This document shows, piece by piece, positions 48,201-61,842 of a DNA stretch of 64,000 bases. The stretch is from Cordilura impudica (taxonomy: Eukaryota; Arthropoda; Insecta; Diptera; Scathophagidae), in the NCBI GenBank assembly GCA_963682025.1, contig OY821518.1, positions 305,635,429 through 305,699,428 of the forward strand, in the 5' to 3' direction. The position numbers and the translations under genes are program-made. The notes below the pieces were generated by a model. It was not told the DNA's origin and searched no databases. It saw only the letters and a program-made list of their open reading frames with translations. Numbering within the stretch: the first letter of the stretch is position 1; each line of letters opens with the position of its first letter.

Positions 48201-50457
48201 TTGGTTGTTACAAACAGCAGCACAAAGTCATTATACCCAAACCACATAGTGGTATAGGGTATAATAAAATTTCCTAGAATTTGCACTCGAATTTCGAGTG
48301 CTGGAATCTGCTAGTTAAATACAATACTCATATGCGACGCTCCGTATTCCACTTAAGGCATCGAAAAATAAATTTGCGACCCCATAAAGTATATATTCTT
48401 GATCCTTATAACAACTCGAGTCGATATAGCGATGCCCTTCTATCCGTCTGTCTGTTGAAATCACGCTCATTCATAAAATAAACCATTTACCTGGGTAGAT
48501 TCTGAATAATATTGTTTGTCATTATTTCGAGCAGGTTAAATCGGCCATCATTTTGCCAAGATACGAGCTAAAATATGGAGACACCTCTAAAATCTCAGTG
48601 TGTTTGTTATAATAATCTAGCATTGAGTTTGATACCATCCAGGTGGAGGCATAGCCGAATTTAACACTCTAACTCGTTTTTATATTGGGACTATATTCCA
48701 AAATGGGCCGATCACTTTACTATTTTATAAAAGCATGTACAAACAATATTGGAGTAAAAATTAGCTATTTGTTTGTATTTACATAATAAAATTTAAGTGA
48801 GTTTAGGAATAAAAATTTTTCTTTAATAAAAAAATAAATTAATAAGAATTTATTTAATTTTAAGTTGTCACAAATTATTTGTGAATATTTCTTTCACGGC
48901 TTGAAAAAATTTATTGAAAAAATATTTATTTTTAGTAATTTTCGTGGTAAGATTCGATTTTGAGTGTAATAAAATTTATTTTTTTACAGTATAGTTTCCA
49001 CCAGCCATATAATGTCGGCCGCTTTAGTATTCATAACTATATCCTTAGCTTTCTGGGCGAGACATGTATGTATTGGAATGGCCTATTAAATTTTTTTATC
49101 GTTTATTTGTTTAATTTTTTTAAAGATGGATCGTGAAGACCGTGTTATTTTCAAATGGAAATTACTGGTGACCGAGCAAAAGGAAAGAGCCGATGATATG
49201 CGTAAACGTAATGAAGCATTGGTATATAATGTTTTGCCTGTTCATGTAGCGGAACATTTTATGAAGAATACAAAACGATCTCATGATGATTTATATTCTC
49301 AAAGTTATTCAGAAGTGGGCGTATTATTTGCCAGTATGCCAAATTTTTCAGGTATTTGAAATATAAAAAAAAATCAACTGTTGCAGAGGACTGATAGGAA
49401 TGATAAAATATTTTCAGATTTCTATTCTGAGGAAACCGTAAATAATCAAGGATTAGAATGTTTAAGATTCCTTAATGAAGTTATATCAGATTTTGATGCC
49501 GTAAGAGCTACGCAGTTGTTTCGATTTTGATACGTACATATTATTAACCAATTGATATTTATTGCAGTTATTGGAGCTGCCCCAATTCCAAGATATCATT
49601 AAAATAAAAACTATAGGTTCAACTTATATGGCCGCTAGTGGAATAAATTTAAACCGTGATATTAAACCTGGTGATCCGATAACCAAAAGATGGGCCCACT
49701 TGGCACTTCTAGTCGAATTCGCTTTAGAATTAAAGAAAACTTTACAAGATATCAATGAGCAATCGTTTAATCACTTTGTTTTAAAAATGGGCGTTAATCA
49801 TGGACCAATAACAGCAGGTGTAATTGGCGCTAGAAAGCCGCATTATGATATTTGGGGTAATACGGTTAATGTAGCGTCTAGAATGGAAAGCACTGGCAAA
49901 GCCGGTGCCATTCAGGTATAGAAATAAACGATTTTCTCAATGAAACAAATTCAACTCAATATTCTTTGTATTTAGGTTACTGAGGAAACCTGCAATATTT
50001 TGCAAGAATTTGGCTATTCCTTCCTACAAAGAGGTCTAGTTAGCGTGAAAGGAAAAGGTCAACTAATGACCTATTATTTGAGAGTATGTGTATCGTAATT
50101 TTTCTTTTTTTTTTTAAGATTAATAATTATAACTCTATCACTTAGGGTAAGTCTGATAAGAAGTCATCTAAACTTGAAGTTGAATATACATCTAATGACC
50201 ATGAAACCATTACCACTGCTTCTACGAACACAGATGATATACCGATACAAAAAGGTATTGTGGGTAACATTTTGAATTCTGTAATTGAAACAGAATTAAA
50301 AATAAAACTGGAGGATTCAGAAGTTGACATTAAAACTCCTCTATTGAATCTCAAAAACAATGTCAACACAAAATCGGCCAGCCCCCTTAAGGACTGTGCA
50401 AATGCCGAAATGACTAACGAAGAAGACGCTTTAATAACAACGGAAGAAACAATGTAA
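39267..50457 (+). CDS. Ac3: Adenylyl cyclase 3 (membrane adenylate cyclase)
   Basis: Nineteen coding exons: 39267-39522, 40162-40360, 40423-40582, 40650-40918, 40986-41097, 42495-42622, 42826-42984, 44103-44241, 44431-44630, 44697-44855, 44931-45135, 45206-45446, 45508-45580, 48990-49065, 49126-49351, 49418-49500, 49568-49915, 49976-50083 and 50146-50457; all GT-AG and in phase, giving 1,150 aa. It converts ATP to cAMP at the plasma membrane. Layout: six transmembrane helices; the C1 domain with metal-binding aspartates in [11 protein letters not shown] and KILGDCYYC; six more helices; the C2 domain with KIKTIGSTY (Lys 909), YDIWG (Asp 989) and NVASR (Asn 996, Arg 1000). All key residues are kept. 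The order beside Cul2 supports Ac3 (Ac39E, described as calcium-inhibited in Drosophila) rather than another cyclase. The donor after exon 3 (GTTCGT) is weak. The start is the first ATG with an upstream AT-rich leader. Confidence 0.9.
41395..41730 (+). mobile_element. Old Helentron-like copy H7 in Ac3 intron 5
   Basis: Diverged match including TTTCTGAGTCGATTTAACAA, TGTCCGTTTGTCCGACCGTC, CATGTAAACCTTGTGCGCAA and a CTTAGCC block in the family order. Confidence 0.6.
42018..42265. mobile_element. Small inverted-repeat element in Ac3 intron 5
   Basis: ATACCCTCCATCATA near 42021 and TATGGTGGAGGGTAT near 42249 form inverted ends. Similar CCCTCCA termini occur in Drosophila DINE/mini-me repeats. Confidence 0.5.
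43191..43963. repeat. Solo LTR in Ac3 intron 7
   Basis: The ends TGTAACGAGG and CTACGTTACA, flanked on both sides by AAAT (43187-43190 and 43964-43967), show a 773-bp LTR left after recombination of a full retroelement. Like the LTR at 4779-7224 it begins TGTAACGA and holds 39-bp-period repeats, so it may belong to a related family, though the repeat sequences differ. Confidence 0.8.
43415..43600. repeat. 39-bp minisatellite in the solo LTR
   Basis: About four degenerate copies built of GTCGGCTG, TATATCGGTGGCA and GTATCGGTGT segments. Confidence 0.7.
45779..47344 (+). mobile_element. Tc3-like (Tc1/mariner) DNA transposon in Ac3 intron 13
   Basis: Imperfect 28-bp terminal inverted repeats (AATTATATGTGCAAG inner part, 45779-45807 and 47317-47344) lie next to TA on each side (45777-45778 and 47345-47346), the usual TA target duplication. 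One transposase pseudogene is inside. Confidence 0.8.
46151..47093 (+). pseudogene. Tc3-like transposase, frameshifted
   Basis: The N-terminus starts MPRG, followed by a helix-turn-helix segment ([20 protein letters not shown]) and a second DNA-binding helix set. The catalytic domain has the DD34E residues in [22 protein letters not shown] and [12 protein letters not shown]. Compared with worm Tc3A the region just after MPRG lacks roughly 15 residues. An imperfect 11-bp duplication around 46461-46482 (ACTTAACCCAC) puts the two halves out of frame and ends the first at 46480. A GTGAGT ... TTTTAG pair just upstream (46084-46144) could be an intron in the leader. Confidence 0.85.
47492..48263 (-). 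mobile_element. Helentron-like copy H5 in Ac3 intron 13
   Basis: Full-length copy reading CAAGTAAG to GGGTATA on the plus strand, with the palindrome at 47501-47530 and a short GGAC microsatellite at 48111-48129. Very similar to H3. Confidence 0.8.
48345..48690 (-). mobile_element. DINE-1/mini-me-like element, inverted relative of 24690-25165
   Basis: GCGACCCCATAAAGTATATA, then CTTGATCCTTATAACAACTC and CCGTCTGTCTGTTGAAATCA, then GAGGCATAGCCGAATTTAAC: the same blocks in reverse order and orientation as the 24.7-kb copy. Confidence 0.6.
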
Positions 50458-52150
50458 AATCTGTGACAAATTTTCGATTTTAGCTCATTAAACGACTTGA
50501 AAAAAATACAAAAAAAAAGCCCATAAAAAAGGCAGTTAACATGCAGTAATTAACATAATTATTAACCATATTTATATGTAGTTAGTAGAATTTTTTCATT
50601 ATATTATTTTCATCTGGATCTCTTTCTCTCTCTAGTTATAAACCAAAAACAGTATTGAATATTATTTTGTAAGCCGGGGTTATTCATAGAAAATCATACA
50701 AATTTGTATGCGTTATTTGTTATTTAGTTTTAGTTCCATAATTGCATCTGCCTAAGTTAACGAACTCACTTGTTGTTTCACGAACCAAAACATAAAATCT
50801 ATTAACTATGTACCTCAATTAACAATATCGTTTATTTTTCAAAATGTTTCGAGTTTTTTTTTTTTTTTTTCTATAAAAGTGATGTTAATTAAAAACATGT
50901 AAGAAAATCCTTTATTCCCTTCCTCAGAATCATCGCAAGGAAAATTTTTAATCCCACCTAAATCCACGTTTAAGCTATAGAATGAAAATATTAAATAGCT
51001 AATGCGGAAAATTGAAATTATTAAACATATTCATAAAAAAAATAAATAAAAGCTTACTATAACTCTGCATAAATATAAATGTTGAAAACAGAAAAACGAA
51101 ATTCTCTAGAAAATAAGTCTTAACAATAGTTACTTTCTCAACGAATATTTTTTACTATCTACACAAACAAACTCGTAACACAACAAAGTACATACTGATA
51201 TATTTGAATTTTTTAATTTTAATTTTTTTTATTATTTAAAGGAGCTGCTTACATGCAAGACAATCATCTAGGCAAACGCAGATTTTGTTGTAACACTTGT
51301 GCTCACTTTCTAAAACGCATTCTCACTCACTTAAACCACCTACCACCACATCTACTCGTCCACTATTATACATACTATCATCAAACAGTTGTTTATATAA
51401 AGTTTACAAATATATTTTTATGGTTTTAACTATTTTGTATTTAAATGTTTTGTTAATATCATATAAATAAGTTTTGTACAAATATCTGTGTATGAATGTT
51501 TTAAAATTAGTAAATCATTAAGAAAAAATTTTAGTATAAAATATTTTTTTAGTTTTACTCAAATAGTATTATTATAAAGTAAATATAATAATTTTTAAAA
51601 AGTAGTGTAATGTAAGCCATACATAAATATATTAGAACTTTAATTAGAAAGTAAATTAACTGAAAAACAAACTTATAAATAAAAACAAAATATAATAACT
51701 TTTTCTTCAATTCTAAGGGACGATGAGGTTTTAAAATTTAGTAAAATTAAATAATGTTTTCAAATCAGTGTTAAAAACAAAATTAACAAGACTGGGTGGG
51801 TACTTTTACCTCTAAATATCGTAAATGGTTCAAAAACCCCTTCAAATAAAACACCGCTAACTTAAAATTAAAGACAGCCTAAGCCTAAGTGGTGATGTAA
51901 ATATGTATGTATATTTCAGAAATGATGCATATTCACACCATTTTTAATGATTACAATTTCTTTTAGAATTACTACAAATTCTATAACGGAGCCATTTTTG
52001 CACGAAATGCATAAAAATTTCAGATGAATATCAAATACAACGGTATGTATTTGAATGTTTACATGCATAATGACAATGTTTTGTTTTTGTGTACACAACC
52101 CGAATTTTAACACTTTCACTACCTCGAAATGGTTGATTATATATGTATAT
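50458..52150. other. Ac3 3' region and intergenic sequence
   Basis: Likely contains the Ac3 3' untranslated region; several AATAAA motifs occur (for example near 51040 and 51680). No other gene or element is recognised. Confidence 0.5.
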
Positions 52151-52557
52151 CGCACCTTAAATACAAAACAGTCACAACTCAAAATTTTCAAATTTTCAGG
52201 AGAGGCAAAAAACTGTTTATGTAAAAATGATTTTATTATTTAAAAAAATGTATGTAGTTTCATTATGAAAAATGTCAATTTTGAGGAAAGTTTTGCTTTA
52301 CTTTTTTTAATTTATATTGTATTTGTGGAAATAAAATATAATTTTGAGTTATGACCCTCTGACTGAAATTTTTTTCATTTGACTATTGATATTATCTCAA
52401 GTTGTGCCCCAGATATAACAGCATTTTTCCTGTTACAGAAGATAGTTATGAGAAATAAGTTTTTGCAGTAGATAGAAATGTGTACTGTTGATTAATTTAT
52501 GAAAAAAAAGTAATTTTGGAAAATTTTGAGTTGTTACTGTTTTGTATTTAAGGTGCG
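52151..52557. mobile_element. MITE with 39-bp terminal inverted repeats
   Basis: The left end CGCACCTTAAATACAAAACA continues to 52189 and is repeated inverted at 52519-52557. ATAT flanks both ends, a possible target duplication. Confidence 0.75.
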
Positions 52558-52740
52558 ATATGTTCAGACGAACATTCAAAGTACAATTATGTATAACAAT
52601 TTAATAGCTATCATTATTTTTTTATTTATTTAGTAAACTCGAAATAAAATTAAAAATTTCGAATATGCCATTGGTTATGGCATATTTTTCACACATTTGG
52701 TTAAAATTTCTTTTCAAACTCTTAATTTTAACTCATACTC

Positions 52741-53200
52741 TCTGTCTGTCTGTCTGCCATGGGTGGACCCCATTCGCCCTTATCCAATTGATCTGAAACT
52801 TGGCCCATAGTCTTGTCGTGACTACAGATTAATTTTGGCGTAGTCACGCAGAGTCACGCGTAGTCACGCACTGTCACGGTGTGATCTAAATCTCATTTAC
52901 CCTCATCCGACCGATCTGAAACTTTGTCGATATACTTGCTGTAAAAAAAGATCAACTTCGACATAGTCACACGCAGTCACGGAGTGATTTAAAACCCATT
53001 TTCCCTTATCCGATCGATCTAAAACTTGGTCGATAGACTTGCTGTGAAAAAAGATGCACTTTGACATAGTCACGCACAGTCACGGAGAGATTAAACCCCA
53101 CTTCCCCTCATCCGATGGACCTGAAACTTTGTCCATAGACTTGTTGTGGCCAAAGATTAATTTTAAGATAGTCACACACAGTTACGCAGATATTCAAAAC
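52741..53200. repeat. Tandem repeat of about 103 bp
   Basis: Four units (starts near 52780, 52907, 53009 and 53112), each with a CCGATCGATCT-type block, TTGGTCGATAGACTTG, and a TAGTCACGCACAGTCACGG block. The first unit is longer through internal duplication of the GTCACGC motif. Confidence 0.8.
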
Positions 53201-53229
53201 TCATACATATGCATAAGGAAAGAAAGAGT

Positions 53230-54061
53230 TCCCAGTATGCATTGAAATATTTTTTCTCCAATGTTGGAGAAAAGTTAAGTTCTCAAATTGATGTCCAATG
53301 TAATTCTCAACTTGAGTTGAACAATTTTTCTCCTTGTTTGTTTTCAACTTGACATCAAGTTGAGACTTAACATTTATTCCAATCTTTGAGAAATATTTTA
53401 ACTCTCAATTGGATATCCAACACTTTTCTCCACTTGAGACCAAACATTTTTTCAACTTGAATACGATTTGTGTTAAGTTTGAGATATTATTTAAATATGT
53501 CATAAACAATAAATTAAATTAAAAAATGCCAAAAAAGTACAAATAATTAATTGATATATTTTTAATTATTTCTACTTTTGGTCGAATTTTTTAATTTAAA
53601 CTCTTATTTATGACATATTTAATAATAATATTCATAAAATGTACAAATAATTAATTCATTTATTTTTAATTCTAAATTTTTAAAAATATTAACATGTACA
53701 TAATAATGTTAAATATGTAATGAAATTAAATTGAAACATTAAAAAAATTACATTGTTTTCATTTCTAAAATTAGTATATTTTTTTTTTTAATGTGGCAAT
53801 TCCGTACCTTCATTTGATACCGATTGGAGAAATTTCTTTGCTATCAAGTTGAGAATCACAAATTTCTCAATTTGATAACTAAGAAAATCACCATATAAAA
53901 AATGTGCCTTTTAAGTTGAGAAGACTATAATCGGACTATTGAGGTGCATTTGAGAATTAACATTGGAGATTTGAGAAATGTATTTGATCTCAAATGCACC
54001 TCAAGTTGATAGCAAACAAAAATGTTTATTGGGGTTTTAATAAAAACTATGTTTTTATGGG
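53230..54061. repeat. AT-rich block with recurring TCTCAACTTGA motif
   Basis: Short motifs of the CTCAACTTGA / TCAAGTTGAGA type occur many times in both orientations, and a hairpin GAGGTGCATTTGAGA / TCTCAAATGCACCTC lies at about 53940-54004. No boundaries are defined. Confidence 0.4.
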
Positions 54062-54064
54062 TTA

Positions 54065-55700
54065 AGGTGCTATTACACGAAGTGTTTTTTACATATGTAC
54101 TGTCACTTTTTTTATCCATATCAAATTCCTCATGTCTGTCAAAATTGTCTTTTGCATACGATTCATAATTTTTGCTATCACACGTGCATATGTATTTCCG
54201 TATGACATAACCTCTAAATGTAAACAACAGCTGATTTAATTTGTGAATTTAAAAAAAGTTTTATATATTTTAATTGTTAATTAATACTACACAATTTATT
54301 TTTGGCTTAAGTCTAGTTTAGGGGCGATGCCCCGATTGGTTCAAAATTTTTACCACTTATAAAACTTTTTAATGTGATTCCAGGGAAATATTTTTTTTTG
54401 TCGGTCGAGCCTATTTTCCGAGTTATGGACCCCCAAAGTTTTGATATTGACTAGTGTATAACTTTGTTATTTAGTATCGGATTTTGACAATATATATATC
54501 GTTGGAAAGCCTATTTGAGCGCCTTCTATGTGGTATTTTAAAATTTGAAATCGATTAACCCATTATGAACCTATTGCAAATTTTGCATTTTTGTAAGAGA
54601 GTATTTTTTTTAATATGGCATTATCTCATAAATAGACGTATGTCATGTATGGTTTTATATTAACTGAATAAAAGGTAGGTGCACAAGCTTTATTTTGATG
54701 TATCTCATAGCAACTTAACCCTTTCAGAACCGGATATATTTGGTATTTTATCTTCATTTTTAAGGCTTTTTGAAAATTTATTCCTAATTCTAGCCTGCAG
54801 CGCTTTAAAACAACACAAAAAAATTCTTTATCCGTCCTATTATGAAAATTTTTTAGAACAAATCGCGCGATTTTTTCTACAAAATTTTCGCCTGCGGCGC
54901 TTTAAAATGAGACAACTAATTGTTTATATTTTTTAAAACAACACAACAAAATTCTTTATCCGTCCTATTATGAAAATTTTTTAAATCAATAAAGTTGCCA
55001 CAATTTAAAAAAATAATATAAATTTTAACTACCTTCGAAATACAAATATATTTTCCAAAAAGCATTACAAATATGACTAAATATATAAAATAAATACACA
55101 AATAAAATAAAAAATATCAAAAATCCATAAAATATCAATATATGTTTCAAAAAGCATAAAAATGTAGATAAAATACCAAATATGTCCGGTTCTGAAAGGG
55201 TTAAGTGGTCATGAGATACATCAAAATAAAACTTATGGACCTACCTTTTATTCAGTTAATATAAAACCATATATGATATATGTCTATTTATGAGATAATC
55301 CCATATCAAAAAAAAACTCTCTCACAAAAATGCAAAATTTTCAATAGGTTCACAATGGGTTAATGGATTTCAAATTTTAAAATACCAAATAGAAGGCGCT
55401 CAAATAAGCTTTCCAACGATATATATGTATATTGTCGAAATCCGATGCTAAATAACAAAGTTATACACTAGTCAATATCAAAACTTTGGGGGACCATAAC
55501 TCGGAAAATAGGCTCGACCGACAAAAAAAAAATATTTCCCTGGAATTACCCCAAAAGCCCCTACCCCCTCCAAAAAAAACGAAAATATCTGGGCATCGCC
55601 CCTAAACTAGACTTGTTCCCAATGTTTCATATGTGTACAACTTTTGTTGTGGGAAAATTTGACAGTACATATGTAAAAAACACATCATGTAATAGCACCT
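54065..55700. mobile_element. PIF/Harbinger-like MITE, host of a foldback insertion
   Basis: Inverted ends of about 41 bp starting AGGTGCTATTACA (54065-54105 and 55660-55700), flanked by TTA on both sides (54062-54064 and 55701-55703), the 3-bp duplication typical of that superfamily. Confidence 0.7.
54310..55613. repeat. Long foldback: inverted arms of roughly 450 bp
   Basis: The left arm (54310 to about 54770) and right arm (about 55150 to 55613) are inverted copies at roughly 90% identity, starting AGTCTAGTTTAGGGGCGATG. The centre (54800-54985) has a direct repeat built on TTCTTTATCCGTCCTATTAT. RNA across it would form a long near-perfect duplex. Confidence 0.9.
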
Positions 55701-55703
55701 TTA

Positions 55704-56481
55704 GATTATTTCTATATAATTTTTACTTTAAGTCTGTGTAGAAAGGCTTAAATTTAGAAAATTTCCGCAAATATTTACCTCCTATTAAAATCTCCAATTC
55801 GCTCTAAATAACTTTTAAAATTAAGCTTAAGGTTTTATATTTTTCTGTTATTTGTCCGTAAGATTCTTAACTGATCAGAAACAACAAACCAGTTGGACGT
55901 GTAGCGAGGTTGTATTTAGAATAGGTCAATTAATTAATTATCCGACGACGTGTTTTTGTTGTGGTTTTATATTTCAAATTTTCTTTCTCGCTCTTTTTTG
56001 CTCTTTCTACACTCAATATTTTCTTTTCCATACACAAATTTATGTTTTTTATTTTTTGTTCTACTCGATTTTCATTCGTACTTTCACCAATTTATTTTAC
56101 TTTTATTGTTTTTCGCTTTGACAAGTGCACATATGTTTTTGTTTTTTTAATAAAATTGTTTGCACCCTGTAACATCTGACTGACATTTGAAGTGGTCGAC
56201 TTTTTGTCGATTTTCATTTTGAAGGCAGAATGACAATTTGTTAATGAAAATTTTCGACGAAATATTACAAAAAGAAAAATAATAATCTTGAACTTTTCTC
56301 ATTTTAGTGTCCTTAAAAAAAGAATTAATTTATATAAAGAAAAAAATAGTAAATGGTAAGCTGAAATTTTGTGCATTGTAATAGAACTAGAGTACGGCTC
56401 TTTTTTTTCTATGAAAAAAAATATTTTTCAAAGTGTCTCAGGGCTAATTTTTTATATTCTCTCATTTTCCAACAGATAAAT
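55704..56481. other. Cul2 upstream region
   Basis: The promoter and 5' untranslated region of Cul2 are expected here. No core promoter is certain. Confidence 0.4.
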
Positions 56482-59335
<2,854 letters not shown>

Positions 59336-59727
59336 GTTTGGCTACAAAACAATTTGACACACATACACACAAAAACACAAACACACACAAATATACCAAC
59401 CATGATGATATGAGATTTTTCTGGCTGATATTTCGAAACTAAGAAAGAAAGAAAAACAAATAAACATATTTTCAATAACTATTTCAAATTTTGTATAAAG
59501 GTGAAGAAACCCATCCCCTTCTATTTAGTAACGATAAAGTTGTTTCATTATATTTAGTTAACCCTGTCAAACGTTTTTAGGGCTTTTTCTATACCATCGT
59601 CTATCTAGCTTTTGACAAATTCTTAAGTAAAGTAACACATTTTGTATTTTAAAAACACAAACATAAGTTGATTATTAACAAAATTTATTTAAAAATACTT
59701 GATTATTTATTAGCTCAAATAGTAATC

Positions 59728-59733
59728 AATAAA
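59728..59733 (+). terminator. Likely Cul2 polyadenylation signal
   Basis: AATAAA about 390 bases after the stop codon. Other weaker candidates exist nearby. Confidence 0.5.
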
Positions 59734-59739
59734 ACAAAG

Positions 59740-61705
59740 AAGAAATCTATAAGAATTGTGTTTTTATTTTTGACTTTCTTTTATAATTTTCTTTGTAATA
59801 ATAATAATTTTTGTTATATATATTTTTTTTCGTTTTAATTGTCTTTTTTTATACTATATATAACACAATACAACAGAAAAATATTTATCGCACATTCGAA
59901 ATATCAAATCTAATAGATCACGAACATGGACATATAACAAACATCTAAATAAACACATGAGATCTATAAATTGTATATATTCATTTAAACAAATTTAATA
60001 AGAAAATATAAATATATATTTTTATTCCGTAAAATAAAGAATTTGTGGAACTAAATTTGACAGTTCATATTCGTAACCTTCGTTGCAAATTGATTTGACA
60101 TTCCCGATGCATAATTTTGTTAATCTGTTATATACTGTGTAACTAAACAATCAATGTTATTTTGTTAGAAATTGTTATTTAAAAAGTGTTCCGTATTTTC
60201 AAAAAATTAAAAAAAATGTTTTTGTTTTTCTTTTCAACAATTGTGAGACATTTTTTCTCTCAAATTAAATATTAAAACTAAAAACACTACATATTAAATA
60301 TGTTTATTAAGTGGTGATTATCTTTTTTTCGTGGTTTGAAATTAAAATTATTTAATTAAATATAGGTAAGTGAACATTTTGTTTTTATAATTTATTGTAA
60401 TAATAAAAAAAATAAAGATAAATTTGTTGACCACTACGATGTTCGTATTGCCAGCTAGAACGGTCTCGTTTAAACTCTGCCGTTCGTTACTGTAAACGAA
60501 AGAGTAAATAAAAGTAATATATTTTCTACTTGAGAGCGTTCACTATTGATGGCTGCCTAATAAATACAAAGTAGCGTCATCAAACTTAAAACTTTTGTTT
60601 TATAAGGTTTCCGCTTTTCACAACGGTAATTTTTTTTTAAACAAACGCCGCCTTCTTGTATTTTGTATAATTCATTGTAATAATAAAAAAATGTAAACTT
60701 AACTCTATTCTTGTCTGGAATTATTTACTAAGGTGGCACTAGTTTTCCCTTATTTTTTCCTATATTTTCTTGAAATAAAAAACAACTAGTTTTCATTTGA
60801 TAGATTCATAGAAAAGTGAGCATTATTAAATATTGAATACTGTTATGTTAATTAATACTTCTACTTTGTTAAATAAATTCCTTTTTTTCATTTTCTATCA
60901 AATATAAAGGTGTATTTGATTTTTCTTAAAATATAATGGTGTGTTAGTAGTGTATTATAATTTATTTTTTCTTATTTGCAAAAATTGCTTTTAAAGTTTG
61001 AATAAAATGTGATTTTTCGAATGTGCTGTTTTAAATTATATTTAAATGAAATTGTATAAATAATTCTGTAATTGTCCATATAGAAAACTCTGTTTCTATG
61101 AACGTTTTTTTAGATTTAATTAAAATTGAATATTTGTATCACATTATTTGTCTAAGAACGTACATAATAGAAATTGGGAAATGTTAGAATATGTATAAGA
61201 GATGGACGTACAAGTGAATTATAAGTAATACAAAAGAATGCTCACGAGTAATAAAAAACATTTTAGACCAAATAAATCAATTTTACTGTTTTACTAATAT
61301 TAACATGTTCGGTTATCGTAATAACCGTAATAATGACGATTTTAATATTGCTCTAGACAAATCATATGGTAAAATATTATGTTTAAATCACTTTTAAATA
61401 ACACCACTTCGATATTTTTTCACTGATTGAGCGAGCACTGATAAAAATTTAAATTTGATTGAAAGCCAATTTTATTAAACTTAAGAAATGGTTAACGTTT
61501 ATTATGTATAGAGCTAACAGATTGCTAAATAAAAATCAATAAATGCTTTAAAAAATAAAAAAAAAAAAAAATCAAATCGGTTCTAGGCATACCAGTAACG
61601 CCATGAAAAACTATGATAAAAAATTGTATTATATTTTTCGGGATCATATAGATAATTATAATTAGTGTGTATCATACTAAAACTAATTAATCTAAATTGA
61701 AATCG
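59740..61705. other. No gene seen
   Basis: AT-rich intergenic sequence with homopolymers and many stop codons in all frames. Confidence 0.5.
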
Positions 61706-61710
61706 AACGA

Positions 61711-61842
61711 GATGATATTTGGTCAAGAGCTTTAGCGGAATGGGCTAATATTCCACCTCAAACTTTTAAAAGTCATTTGGAAAGCATGCCTAGTCGCATT
61801 AAATGTATTTTAAATAACAAGGGACTTTGGACAAAATACTGA
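61711..61842 (+). pseudogene. Tc1/mariner transposase C-terminal remnant
   Basis: In-frame peptide ALAEWANIPPQTFKSHLESM followed by PSRIKCILNNKGLWTKY and a stop, the usual C-terminus of Tc1-like transposases. The upstream catalytic domain is gone. About 155 bases further on, TCCACTTTAGTCCACTACTGTA (62003-62024, written here only as a site) may be its terminal repeat. Confidence 0.7.

Noticed and set aside
52741..53200. CRISPR-like spaced repeats
   Set aside because: Units are diverged tandem copies with no constant repeat/variable spacer structure, and the genome is eukaryotic.
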